Assembly: GCA_023421135.1 (NCBI GenBank)
Contig: JAEZUG010000041.1
Location: 1-24,018, forward strand
DNA length: 24,018 bases
Origin: Candidatus Cloacimonadota bacterium
Lineage (GTDB): Bacteria > Cloacimonadota > Cloacimonadia > Cloacimonadales > Cloacimonadaceae
Direction of reading: 5' to 3'
The notes under the pieces were generated by a model. It was not told the DNA's origin, did no database searches, and saw only the letters and a list, made by a program, of their open reading frames with translations. Shown here piece by piece: positions 16,143 to 24,018 of this stretch (its first letter is position 1; every line of letters begins with the position of its first letter). The position numbers and the translations under genes are program-made.

Positions 16143-18437
16143 TCACTTGTCACTTCCCGACCAGAATATCGTTCTCCCGGCAGTCTTGGTCACAACGGTG
16201 CCGACTGTCTCGTAGCGCTGAACCACCTTGGGATGCGGAAAGCGGAAGCGTGAGTGGCCAGCGCAACTGATCCAGGCCTCTCCTGCATCCACAGCCTTCA
16301 CAAAATCCTCCGAAGATGAGCTGATACTGCCGTGATGCGGAACCTTCAGATAGTCTGCGCGGAGCTGTCCGGGATAGTTCTGCACCAGATATGCCTCGGC
16401 CTCCTGCTCGATATCTCCTGTGAATAGTAAGCGTTTCCCCTGCCAATCCACACGCAACACGAGGGAACGGTTGTTCAGATCTGCCGCAGAGAATCCCTCG
16501 TCCGGATGCAGGACATGCAGGACGGCATCTCCCAGAATCAGCGAATCTCCGCCCTGCACCGGGATGATCTGGGTGCGGCTGAGCTCCAGTTTGGGCTCCA
16601 AATCCCGCCAAAGCTCGCTCTCCAGAACCCGGGAACCGATGAGCAGTCTCCTGACTCTGATCGCTCTCAGAAGTGAGGCCAGGCCGCCATAATGATCGTT
16701 GTGCAGGTGAGTTAGTACCAAGAGATCCAGCTCCTGGATTCCACTCTTGCCCAGGTGCCGTAATAGCCGGCGCTGCATCCAGTTGTCTTCCAGCAGTTGC
16801 TCAGCGCTCAGGCTTCCTGTCTCGCTCAGTAAGCCATAGACTCCTCCGGTGTCGATCATCAGCTCGGTATCTTTGTCCAGCCGCATCAGACTGCAATCGG
16901 CATTGCCGCAATTATATATGTACACCCCGGGCTGGAACTTGCCCAAGCCGGGAAAGAAGAGCAGAAAGAGGATCATGCCCAGAGAAGGCAGAGCCAAACG
17001 CTTGAGTGTGTTCCATTTGCCCCGCGAGATCAGCAGCATCAAGTGCACCATGAGCAATCCTGCCAGTAAAGCTGGGAAACTGATGTACTTGGATTGGATC
17101 AGCAAAGGCAGGTTTGCCACCCAGTCTGCCCAGCTCATAAAGAACTGGCTCAAGAATGAATATGCCAGACCAAAGATCTCCGTGATAGCCCAGCCAGCGG
17201 GGAGAAGCGCCAGCAGGAAGGACAGGGGGAGCAGCAGGCTGATCAGCGGGATTGCCAGCAGGTTCCCGAGGATGCCATTGAGGCTACCCATCCCAAAGTG
17301 ATACAGAGTGAGTGGCAGGATTCCCAGGGAGGCCATCACACTGGTCAGCACAAAGCGTAACAGGTTACGAGGAAAGCGTTTTAACCAGGAATCCTCCGGG
17401 TGCACCCAGATAACCGGAACTCCCTGGCTGATGATCAGAACACTGAAGTAGGAAAGCTGGAGACTAAGCCCGAAGATCTCTTGGGGCGAGATTAGGCTCA
17501 CAATCCAGAGGCTGAGAGCCAGCACCTGGAGAGAGGAGACCGGACGGCTCAACAGCTTGCCAATGCTAAAGATCAGGATCATCAACAGAGCCCGGAGAAC
17601 CGGAGGCGACCAGCCATTGAGCGCAGTGAACACCAGTGCCAGAAGCAGGGCGGGAAAGATGGCCCAGCGCCGTGGCAGAAAGAGGCAGAGCAGCGTGATT
17701 ATCAGGTAGTAGATAAAGTAGATATGCAAACCGCTCACTACGATCAGATGCACCAATCCGCCCCGGCTGAGGACGTCCCGCAGCTCATTCTTGGAGCTCA
17801 GATCCGAAAGCAGCAGAGCCTGAGCCAGGCCAGTATCCGAGCCGGTGTTCTCCTTCAAACGCTGGAAAAGCTGCTGCCTGAGTGCCGGAACAATTGAGAG
17901 CTTGTCTCCTCCCTGTTGCAGCTTCAAGCCTAGCACGGGATAGATCCGGGCGCTGTATTTGCCGGGATTGATATCCAATACGGGGTCGGAGACCAGCTCT
18001 CTCAGTTCTCCGATTAGCTCGTATCGGGCACCGGGTACAAGGGTGGAATCTGCATAGAAGATGGCTCGTTCTTTGAGGGTAACGGCTCCCACCTTGCGCA
18101 CCAGCACGGCATAGCTATTGTGTTCTGCCGAAAGTAATTGCTGCGGCTCGATCTCCAGACGTTGCAGCTTGGCAGACTCATCCTGCAGATGCTTGGCCAG
18201 CAGGCTTCCAGGCTCTTCTGCCAGGCTGAGGCGGATGAAGCCCAGACAGATCAGCAACAGAGGCAATATCCACAGCCGCAGCCTCTTGCACCCTGCAGCC
18301 AGAGCAAAAAGAGCTGCCCCTGCCAGGAAAGCCGGCAGCAGATATGCTGCACCCAATTGGTGAGCCAGAGCCATCCCTGCCAGCCAAAAGAGCAGGGGAA
18401 GCAGCAGAGGAGAGGGTAGCTCGTGCCGCAGAATCAC
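16143..18437 (-). CDS. comEC: DNA-uptake channel protein ComEC/Rec2
   Basis: A 764-residue inner-membrane protein that in naturally competent bacteria passes single-stranded DNA into the cell. Layout: two N-terminal membrane segments; an OB-like periplasmic domain (about 60-190, DUF4131 type); the multi-helix Competence core with VSGLHIYFIYYL near 230-240 and RALLM; and a C-terminal metallo-beta-lactamase domain with LTHLHNDHYGG near 574-584, FTGDIE, and KVPHHGS near 697-703. All three regions are present, so it is the full-length form and its nuclease site looks intact. It starts with GTG, six bases after the preceding gene and without a strong ribosome site, so translation is probably coupled. 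The C-terminal GSDK and stop are encoded by the GTCACT-type repeat. Last gene of the operon. Confidence 0.93.
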   Translation of the reverse strand: MILRHELPSPLLLPLLFWLAGMALAHQLGAAYLLPAFLAGAALFALAAGCKRLRLWILPLLLICLGFIRLSLAEEPGSLLAKHLQDESAKLQRLEIEPQQLLSAEHNSYAVLVRKVGAVTLKERAIFYADSTLVPGARYELIGELRELVSDPVLDINPGKYSARIYPVLGLKLQQGGDKLSIVPALRQQLFQRLKENTGSDTGLAQALLLSDLSSKNELRDVLSRGGLVHLIVVSGLHIYFIYYLIITLLCLFLPRRWAIFPALLLALVFTALNGWSPPVLRALLMILIFSIGKLLSRPVSSLQVLALSLWIVSLISPQEIFGLSLQLSYFSVLIISQGVPVIWVHPEDSWLKRFPRNLLRFVLTSVMASLGILPLTLYHFGMGSLNGILGNLLAIPLISLLLPLSFLLALLPAGWAITEIFGLAYSFLSQFFMSWADWVANLPLLIQSKYISFPALLAGLLMVHLMLLISRGKWNTLKRLALPSLGMILFLLFFPGLGKFQPGVYIYNCGNADCSLMRLDKDTELMIDTGGVYGLLSETGSLSAEQLLEDNWMQRRLLRHLGKSGIQELDLLVLTHLHNDHYGGLASLLRAIRVRRLLIGSRVLESELWRDLEPKLELSRTQIIPVQGGDSLILGDAVLHVLHPDEGFSAADLNNRSLVLRVDWQGKRLLFTGDIEQEAEAYLVQNYPGQLRADYLKVPHHGSISSSSEDFVKAVDAGEAWISCAGHSRFRFPHPKVVQRYETVGTVVTKTAGRTIFWSGSDK

Positions 18438-18443
18438 GATGTC

Positions 18444-18983
18444 TTACTTACGGTTAAAAAATCCCAGGATCAGGCCCAGGAATACGCTCCAAACCGCTGC
18501 CAGGCCGATCTGATATTCAGTGGGCAGCGTAAAAGTGATAGTATGAGCTGGAATCCAGAACCACAGCAAGGAATAGAAGCCTTTGTGGAGGTTCTTCCAG
18601 TTCTTTTCCTTGAGGGGGATATTATCCAGCACCCGGTGGATAAGCACCAGGAACAGACCAAATTGCAGGTTCATAAAGGCTGAGATGGCAAAGGCTTTGG
18701 CCAGTTTTCCCAGCTCGGGCAGGTATTCATGGGCTACCAGGTATTCCGTGAATCCTTTGAAGCCCTGAAAGGCATATTTGATGCCTATGGCCAGAGTAGC
18801 CCAGACCAGCATCTTCCACAGGGTCATCGCCGCAGTGAAGGGGTACTTCAGGCTCTTGCGCACTATCCACTGGGAAACCAGCTCGCCGAGAGTGCCCAGG
18901 ATGGCAAATTGCAGCATTGCCATGGGAATGGGGTGAGCTTTGGTGAGCTCTACGTAACTGATTGCTGCAGCAGTACTAATCAT
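18444..18983 (-). CDS. Integral membrane protein, possibly Mpv17/PMP22-like
   Basis: A 179-residue, mostly hydrophobic protein with about four membrane segments. The beginning (AHPIPMAMLQFAILGTLGELVSQWI) and end (FYSLLWFWIPAHTITFTLPTEYQIGLAAVWSVFLGLILGFF, given here as positions about 138-175) are reminiscent of the HP...GxGDxxxQ start and W..P...F...W end of Mpv17/PMP22 proteins. That likeness is by eye only and I would not rely on it. The start is ATG 18983, which directly follows the TAG of the cyclase gene with no gap; AAGGAG lies 5 bases upstream inside the cyclase's last codons. It sits between the cyclase and comEC, so it is certainly co-transcribed with both. Function unknown. Confidence 0.6.
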   Translation of the reverse strand: MISTAAAISYVELTKAHPIPMAMLQFAILGTLGELVSQWIVRKSLKYPFTAAMTLWKMLVWATLAIGIKYAFQGFKGFTEYLVAHEYLPELGKLAKAFAISAFMNLQFGLFLVLIHRVLDNIPLKEKNWKNLHKGFYSLLWFWIPAHTITFTLPTEYQIGLAAVWSVFLGLILGFFNRK

Positions 18984-21164
18984 CTATTCTCCTTGTTCTT
19001 CCCAGGCTTCGTCTTCCCAGGGGTATATTTTGTTCCAAACTAAAGGTGGTTCATTCAGTAAGCGCTTGCATCGCATGATCATGCGGCGGGAAGGCAGGTC
19101 ATCCTCAAGCTGCTCAAATTGCTCGATAGCCTCGTTCCAAAGTCCCTTGCGATAGAGCTCCAGTCCGTCGGCATAGATCTCCAGCCAGGAAAAGTCTGGA
19201 GTGTGGGAGCTTCCCCGCTCTGCTAGCAGTTCATAGATGCGGGTGGGAATATCTTTGCCTTTTACCTTGATCAGGTCTAGCTCGCGGCAGATCATCTGGT
19301 CTTTCACCATGAGAAAAGTGCTTTCGCTGAGGATGATATTGGTGCGGAAGATCTTGTTCACTCCCTCAAGGCGGGAAGCCAGATTCACGGTGTCGCCGAT
19401 TCCGGTGTATTCCATGCGGCGTTTGGAGCCGATATTGCCGGCTACCAATCTGCCGGTGCAGATGCCCAGGCGGGTATTGAGGTGAAAGTATTGGCTGGCA
19501 GTGAGCTCTGCACTCTTGATGTCCCTGAAGGGACGGCAGTAATCCCGGTGAGACAAAGCTGCCCGGCAAGCCCAGAGAGCATGGTCGTTGCGTTCCACCG
19601 GCACTCCAAAGATCGCCATCAGACCGTCTCCTGTGTATTTATCGAGCAGGCCGTTATGATCCAGAATGCTGTTTGTGAAGCTGCGAAAATAGTCGTTCAG
19701 CTCGGTCACCAGTTGGGGCGGCTCTTTATTCTCCGAGTAGCTAGTGAAGTTATAGATATCCGAAAAGACCACAGTAGCGTGATAGCTCTTCCCTCCCAGC
19801 TCGGTAAGTTCCGGATTGCGCAGCAGTTCATCCACCAAAGCGGGATGCAGGTAGCTATCAAAGATCTGCTTCAGTTCTTGCTTGGTGCGGCCTTCCATGA
19901 TGTAGCTGAGAGTGAGGATGCCTATCCAGGAGCTCACCCAAACCAGCAGCAGAGAGCTGTAGTTCAGCACCAGTCTTTGGTCTCTGAAAACTATGAATGT
20001 GCCCAGACTAAAGAGCAGAAGAAGCCCCAGCACCACAAGGGGTGAAAGGCTTGCTTTGAGACGTGCAACTGCCACCAGCACCAGAAAACTGAGCAGGAAG
20101 AGCAGCAGAAAGGTGCTGAACCCGGCAGGAAAGCGCAGGAAATCCTCCTCAAGAAGGTTACTGAGTCCTGTAGCCCAGATCTCCATCCCCGGGATGCCCC
20201 AGTCGTAGGGACTGGCTTTCAGATCCAGCATACCAGAGGCAGCAGAGCCGATGATAACGTATTGATCCCGGAAGGTCTCTGGAGCAATGGCAGGTCTCTC
20301 CCCGCGTGAAGCTTGCACAGCAGAGGCCAAAAGCCGGCTGAAGGGAATATAGGTGAAAGCTCCGCCTGCTCCCCCTTTGCCATACCAATTCAGGTGCAGT
20401 TCACCATTCTGAGAAAGAGGAAGGCTGCGCAGGAAAGTCTCCGGGCGGCTCTTCAGAGGATGCTCCCGGGGGGAGGATAGCAGTGCTGCCAGAGCCAGAT
20501 TGGGATAAGTCCGTGAGTTCCAGCGATAGAGCAGGGGCACCTTTCTCACGGTGGCATCTTCCGAACTGAGCAGGTTGATCCCGCCAAAGCCTCCTGCTAC
20601 AGCAGCAAAGGGTGGATAGGGTGGCTTCATCCCCTGCCAGCGGCTGGCTGGAAACTTATCAAGTGCCTCCAGAGAAGGGATGAGCTCCAAGCTATCTGCC
20701 GGAGTGGCATAGTGGGTAAACGTCAGAGGCAGAACGCATCCAGGAGAGTTCTGCAGGGCAGAGGCAAAGCTCTGATCGCTGGCTTCGGAATCGATGTCTC
20801 CCCGCAGGAAATCTGCTTCTTCAAAGCTGAGATCAAAGACCGTGGCAGCAGCACCGGAGCTTCTGAGGTAGTCCGTTACTACAGCATAGAACACCCTGGG
20901 CCAGGGCCAGCCCTGTCCCAGCTCTTCTCTGGCATAGTTCAGCGAGCCATCATCAATGGCTATTATCAGAATATCTTTGGAGGCTCGATCGGGATGCGGA
21001 TCCAGCCGAAAGCGCAGATCCAGGCTCTTGGCTTCCAGCTCTCTTAAAACAGGCAGCCGGGAGGCACAAAACACCAATCCGGCCAGCAGCAGCGCCAAGA
21101 CTGCCAGCAGCCAGAGGCTCTTGTAATGCCTTTTGAACCTTTGATAAAGGCTCTTAAGCTGCAT
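18984..21164 (-). CDS. CHASE2-domain adenylate cyclase (class III)
   Basis: A 726-residue membrane sensor-cyclase. A short cytoplasmic start and one membrane helix (about 17-37) lead to an extracytoplasmic CHASE2 domain (about 40-330, IIAIDDGSL and FDLSFEEADF), three membrane helices (about 341-440) and a class III cyclase domain (about 455-640). Metal-binding Asp469 (FSDIYNF) and Asp513 (KYTGDG), adenine-selecting Lys509 and Asp591 (GDTVNLASRLE) and transition-state Asn594 and Arg598 are all present, so it should be active and make cAMP, not cGMP. The last 90 residues look like a TPR-style helical tail. The signal sensed is unknown. It starts three bases after the TPR gene and touches the next gene, so all four genes share one transcript. 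Confidence 0.93.
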   Translation of the reverse strand: MQLKSLYQRFKRHYKSLWLLAVLALLLAGLVFCASRLPVLRELEAKSLDLRFRLDPHPDRASKDILIIAIDDGSLNYAREELGQGWPWPRVFYAVVTDYLRSSGAAATVFDLSFEEADFLRGDIDSEASDQSFASALQNSPGCVLPLTFTHYATPADSLELIPSLEALDKFPASRWQGMKPPYPPFAAVAGGFGGINLLSSEDATVRKVPLLYRWNSRTYPNLALAALLSSPREHPLKSRPETFLRSLPLSQNGELHLNWYGKGGAGGAFTYIPFSRLLASAVQASRGERPAIAPETFRDQYVIIGSAASGMLDLKASPYDWGIPGMEIWATGLSNLLEEDFLRFPAGFSTFLLLFLLSFLVLVAVARLKASLSPLVVLGLLLLFSLGTFIVFRDQRLVLNYSSLLLVWVSSWIGILTLSYIMEGRTKQELKQIFDSYLHPALVDELLRNPELTELGGKSYHATVVFSDIYNFTSYSENKEPPQLVTELNDYFRSFTNSILDHNGLLDKYTGDGLMAIFGVPVERNDHALWACRAALSHRDYCRPFRDIKSAELTASQYFHLNTRLGICTGRLVAGNIGSKRRMEYTGIGDTVNLASRLEGVNKIFRTNIILSESTFLMVKDQMICRELDLIKVKGKDIPTRIYELLAERGSSHTPDFSWLEIYADGLELYRKGLWNEAIEQFEQLEDDLPSRRMIMRCKRLLNEPPLVWNKIYPWEDEAWEEQGE

Positions 21165-21167
21165 TTC

Positions 21168-21797
21168 TTATTGCAGACGCTGGCGCAATTCCTGCAGCAG
21201 AGCCTGTATCTGTTGATCCGGAATAGCAGAGTCTTCACTGTCTTCCGGGCTCAGGCTCAGCCCGTGCTCCAGATTTTCCAATGCTTGTGCGTATTGGCCC
21301 AGTTCATTGAGGGCATAAGCCATCCAGATGTAGGCATCGGCATGATTTACATTTGTAGCGATGGCTTGGGTGAGAGCCGCCACGGCTTCTTCATACTCGC
21401 CCATTTTGTAATAGGCTTCGCCTTTGTGACGCCAGGGGCAAGACCAGTTTGGATAATCCCGGTTGATCGCATCATACAATGCCACTGCCTGATCCAGCTT
21501 TTCCATGCCCAACAGCACGTTGGCGAGATTGAAACGCTGTCCGGCCTGAAGGCTGTCCGCCTCGGCCAAGAGTCCATCGATCAACCGCTCGCTTTCCAGA
21601 TTGAGGATATAAAGCATCTGGATACGGCTGAGGACGGCATTCTCTGGAGCCGCAGCACTTGTATTCAGGTAGGTAACAGCTTCCTCAAAGCTGGAAGAAC
21701 TGGGGTTTTCCAGGTACTCATCCAGGCTGCCGTTGGCACCGGCAAAAAGGCTCAGCGCGGTGAGACACAAAGCAATAATCATGACGAAGTTCTTCAT
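21168..21797 (-). CDS. Exported TPR-repeat protein
   Basis: A 209-residue protein with a signal peptide (MKNFVMIIALCLTALSLFAG, cut near residue 20-22) and helical repeats of TPR type, clearest at AVALYDAINRDYPNWSCPW, AYYKMGEYEEAVAALTQA and AYALNELGQYAQALENL. Probably a periplasmic interaction scaffold. ATG 21797 is chosen because GGAG lies 7 bases before it and the signal peptide starts there; an upstream ATG would add 12 residues encoded by the promoter region. First gene of the cyclase-comEC operon; it may present a partner or signal to the CHASE2 domain, which faces the same compartment, but that is inference. Confidence 0.85.
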   Translation of the reverse strand: MKNFVMIIALCLTALSLFAGANGSLDEYLENPSSSSFEEAVTYLNTSAAAPENAVLSRIQMLYILNLESERLIDGLLAEADSLQAGQRFNLANVLLGMEKLDQAVALYDAINRDYPNWSCPWRHKGEAYYKMGEYEEAVAALTQAIATNVNHADAYIWMAYALNELGQYAQALENLEHGLSLSPEDSEDSAIPDQQIQALLQELRQRLQ

Positions 21798-21819
21798 TGG
21801 TTCTCCTATATTTCTATGA

Positions 21820-21847
21820 ATTATATTAATCATCAGTTAAAAAACAA
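21820..21847 (-). promoter_or_regulatory. Promoter of the TPR-cyclase-comEC operon
   Basis: On the minus strand TTGTTT (21842-21847), 16 bases, then a perfect TATAAT (21820-21825), 22 bases before the TPR start codon. No CRP-like palindrome is obvious nearby. Confidence 0.65.
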
Positions 21848-21923
21848 GCCTGCCGAAACCTCCCCAAGCCTCGCTCCGTCCAGCTTGGAAGATCGCAATA
21901 TACTCCGAAAGCGGTACTTCAGT

Positions 21924-22364
21924 TCAAGCTATCGGGATAATTCTCTCCACGCTGGGCTTCAGCTTGAAAGCTATACGCAGGATACCGCCGGTATAAGTAA
22001 CCTTGGGAGCATCTTTATCGATGGGCAGATCCGGGAAAAAGATACGCCGTTCAAAGCGTCCGGTATCGATCTCCATGTTGTAGTAACAGGCAGGATTCTG
22101 GGCAAAAGTAAAGCTGCGGCTGCCGGAGAGGCGGAGATAATCTTCCGCCAGAGAGATATTGATCTCGTCCTTCTCGACGCCTGCCAGTTCCACCACGATT
22201 ACCCACTCGCTATCGGTCTGATAGACATCGCACTTGGGATGCCAGACCTCGTCCAGGGCTTCTTCTATGGCCAAGGGACTGTTGGTGAGGCTGGAGACTT
22301 CGCCCAGCAGCTTCAGCATCTCCCGTTGGATACCCTTCAGGTTGCTAAAAATCTTGTCGTTCAT
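21924..22364 (-). CDS. Small heat-shock protein (Hsp20/alpha-crystallin family)
   Basis: A 146-residue ATP-independent chaperone that holds unfolding proteins and forms oligomers in the cytoplasm. The alpha-crystallin domain spans about 42-135: HPKCDVYQTDSEWVIVVELAGVEKDEINISL, written here as positions 42-72, then LRLSGSR, FERRIFFP and the GGILRIAFKL strand, with the short PIA tail standing where the IxI motif usually is. The N-terminal arm is short (about 40 residues). GGGG 7 bases before the ATG is a weak ribosome site. No CIRCE operator is visible; the gene is separated from the upstream DUF4139 gene by a GC-rich hairpin, so expression is probably by read-through past it. Confidence 0.92.
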   Translation of the reverse strand: MNDKIFSNLKGIQREMLKLLGEVSSLTNSPLAIEEALDEVWHPKCDVYQTDSEWVIVVELAGVEKDEINISLAEDYLRLSGSRSFTFAQNPACYYNMEIDTGRFERRIFFPDLPIDKDAPKVTYTGGILRIAFKLKPSVERIIPIA

Positions 22365-22381
22365 AAGTACCCCGAAATAAA

Positions 22382-22414
22382 GGGGGAAACGGCTTCGCTG
22401 AAACCGCTCCCCCC
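22382..22414 (-). terminator. Inter-gene hairpin between DUF4139 gene and hsp20
   Basis: GGGGG and CCCCC arms enclose a second stem CGGcTTC / GAAaCCG with a 3-base loop; on the minus strand it is followed by TTTATTT. A moderate terminator or mRNA-stability element. Confidence 0.55.
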
Positions 22415-22420
22415 AAAGGT

Positions 22421-23764
22421 TTAATACTCGCTACGTTCCTTGAAGGTAAAGATCTGTTCCCCACCTGCAGCAATGGTAATGGGGAAGGTAACCAGCATAT
22501 TGTTGTCTGTCTCATAACGCTGGGCGCTTTCAATGATGCGGGTGTTGGCATTGAGCTGATATTGCACTTTGATCAGCTTTTCAGCATCGCTATTATTGCG
22601 TAGAGTCACCTGAATCACGCGCTCGGAGGTTCTTTGGTTGATCACGCGGGTTTCTCTCACGAGAGTGGAAGCCACCAGATCAAAGGCCTTGCCGGTGGTG
22701 AGCTTAATCTCTTCGTTACGGCTGGTGTGATCAATGTTATCTTCTCCGATGAATTCCAGATTGCCGTCTGTATCCTGGCGGTAAATCTTGAAGATACCTT
22801 TGGGCAGAGGCTTGCCCAGCCCGGCTTCTTCGGTGTTGCGAAACACGATATTGCTCAACACAGCATCGCTGAAGACAGAATAGACATACTCACCTCTGGC
22901 GTTGACGTTTTGCAAAGGATAGAGTTCCAATTGCTTGGTCTGATTGTTGGCAAAGGAGACTCTCTGATCCAGAGCATAAAGGTGAAAATCGTGGAAGGCG
23001 CGCTCTTCAAAGGATGGTGCCATCGAAGCAACCGCTGAATCTTCCATATACAAGTTCCTGGACATTCCTCCGGCAAAGGCGGGGCGCACCTGATTCACGT
23101 CTCCGGCCACCAGCTTCAGATTCACATCGTTAAATGCCCGGCCGGAATAGTTCCGGATGGTCACCCAAGAATTCAAAGCCAGCTCTTCTCCATCCCACAC
23201 AGCATTGTAGGCCACATCCCAGCTAAAGCCACCGGTGAGGTAACTGAGCTGAACGGGGAATCTGCCGGTGCGGGGACTGATCAGGCTCCAGCGCAGAGTG
23301 GGACGGGTGTAGAAATTGCTGGGCAAGCTGGCAAGCTGGATCACTTCCACTTCCGATTCGTTGAGGATCAAAAGCCTGCCGGTGCCGGCTTCCACGATGC
23401 CCAGGGAAGAGCCATCGTAAAACTTTAACACGCCGGTGTAGCGGCTGGATTGATCGGAGGTGATGATCGTGACTTCCTGATCCAGATACTTGGCCATGAT
23501 CTGAGCCTTGCCGGCCAAATCATATTCATAATTCTGTTCGGCTATGCGAATCTGATTCTCGGGAGAACTCACGATCACAGATGCGGCGTTGATCCGGGCA
23601 GTGATGTCCGAGAAATTATAGTCCTGCCTTCCCCGCTCCAGTTCCAGATCAAACTGGCTGCGAACAAGGGAAAGGTCGTCGTTGTATATAGTGATCCAAT
23701 CGGTAGCGCCCAGCACTGAGATCATCATACTGAGCAGTAACAAGATACGTAAGCTATTTTTCAT
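22421..23764 (-). CDS. Secreted DUF4139-domain protein
   Basis: A 447-residue protein with a signal peptide (cut near VLGATDW, residue 20). The centre has YLTGGFSWDVAYNAVWDGEE near 185-205, the hallmark of DUF4139 proteins, preceded by a beta-rich N-terminal part and followed by immunoglobulin-like strands (VIQVTLRNNSDAEKLIKVQYQL). Such proteins are common in Bacteroidota-type genomes; their role is not established. No lipobox and no C-terminal sorting domain, so probably periplasmic. GGAGG lies 6 bases before the ATG. Upstream (minus strand) TTGACA at about 23838-23843 lacks a -10 at standard spacing, so the promoter is not fixed. The group II intron ends about 130 bases upstream. Confidence 0.85.
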   Translation of the reverse strand: MKNSLRILLLLSMMISVLGATDWITIYNDDLSLVRSQFDLELERGRQDYNFSDITARINAASVIVSSPENQIRIAEQNYEYDLAGKAQIMAKYLDQEVTIITSDQSSRYTGVLKFYDGSSLGIVEAGTGRLLILNESEVEVIQLASLPSNFYTRPTLRWSLISPRTGRFPVQLSYLTGGFSWDVAYNAVWDGEELALNSWVTIRNYSGRAFNDVNLKLVAGDVNQVRPAFAGGMSRNLYMEDSAVASMAPSFEERAFHDFHLYALDQRVSFANNQTKQLELYPLQNVNARGEYVYSVFSDAVLSNIVFRNTEEAGLGKPLPKGIFKIYRQDTDGNLEFIGEDNIDHTSRNEEIKLTTGKAFDLVASTLVRETRVINQRTSERVIQVTLRNNSDAEKLIKVQYQLNANTRIIESAQRYETDNNMLVTFPITIAAGGEQIFTFKERSEY

Positions 23765-23892
23765 AGCTTCCTCCTCTGATTATTCAATTAAGTCTGTGAC
23801 TTCTGAATATACTTACTCTCGGGAAAGGCTTTTCCTTGTCAAGAAATTTCCCGGCTTCCGGAAATTCAGATAGGAAGAACTCTTTTGAACCA

Positions 23893-24018
23893 GTAGAGTA
23901 GAGGCAGGGGTTTATTCCTGCCCCCCTCATCAAACCGTGCATGCGGTTTTCCCGCACACGGCTTTCCGACAAAGTTCGTCGTATGCATTCACAGTCAGTT
24001 CGCAAAGGAGTATTTTGA
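23893..24018 (-). mobile_element. 3' end of a group II intron (domains V and VI), continuing past the right edge
   Basis: The minus strand contains a 33-base domain V at 23932-23964: AAGCCGTGT pairs with GCACGGTTT (9 bp with wobbles), a 2-base AT bulge, then GCGG/CCGC closed by a GAAAA loop; the AGC catalytic triad is near its 5' end. Domain VI follows (GGCAGG/CCTGCC stem) with an A in the 3' strand that would be the branch point, 7 bases before the intron end ...CTCTAC at 23893. Group II introns are self-splicing ribozymes and retroelements moved by their reverse transcriptase. The maturase gene is expected beyond the window. A peptide open here (MHGLMRGAG) is a translation of the ribozyme and not a gene. 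Confidence 0.9.

Noticed and set aside
21864..21888. Terminator after hsp20 (CCAAGC/GCTTGG)
   Set aside because: Six-pair stem with long loop and no T-run directly after it.
21126..22424. Plus-strand open frame of 432 residues
   Set aside because: Antisense to the TPR and Hsp20 genes and across their promoter; both minus genes have good motifs and start sites.
23784..24005. 73-residue minus-strand open frame
   Set aside because: Reads through group II intron domains V and VI, which are structural RNA.

Overview
The window reads as chromosomal DNA of a diderm (outer-membrane) bacterium of the Fibrobacterota-Chlorobiota-Bacteroidota kind, most likely Cloacimonadota. This is inferred from style and not proven. 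The signs are a secreted beta-helix protein with a WPNPF-type C-terminal sorting domain, two lipoproteins with LSAC lipoboxes, a Bacteroides-like short SerA in which the usual catalytic His is not at its place, and many dispersed intergenic repeats. No rRNA, tRNA, CRISPR array or prophage was seen.

Layout. (1) 1-1296: a minus-strand glutathione peroxidase flanked by repeat-rich DNA. (2) 1297-11261: a tight plus-strand run of seven genes: a WecA/TagO-type polyprenyl-phosphate sugar-phosphate transferase, a metallo-beta-lactamase-fold hydrolase related to RNase Z, a TPR lipoprotein, a small membrane protein with an ALVPGWGQ motif, a small lipoprotein, a UvrD/PcrA helicase and Mfd. Most junctions overlap or nearly touch, including a TAATG junction between uvrD and mfd. 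The first five look envelope-related; the last two are both factors that act on stalled RNA polymerase. (3) 11262-11758: a repeat mosaic, then a consensus sigma-70 promoter for serA (11759-12679), which ends in a strong terminator. (4) 12730-15848: another repeat block, then a minus-strand secreted beta-helix protein preceded by a 56-residue 2[4Fe-4S] ferredoxin with its own hairpin terminator. (5) 16143-21797: a compact minus-strand operon with a good promoter at 21820-21847: exported TPR protein, CHASE2-adenylate cyclase, a small membrane protein (possibly Mpv17-like) and ComEC. (6) 21924-23764: a secreted DUF4139 protein followed by a small heat-shock protein. (7) 23893-24018: the 3' end (domains V and VI) of a group II intron entering from the right edge on the minus strand.

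The most unusual content is the non-coding DNA. One element is a 106-bp repeat, found at 742-847 and 11301-11406, that carries four tandem 11-mers. Another is a composite module of AGTGAC repeats, a GCTGCGC motif, the 17-mer AGCTACCGAAATAGAAC and GGATT-type 9-mers. It sits mainly at gene 3' ends, keeps a constant orientation relative to the gene beside it, and in places supplies the last codons and the stop.
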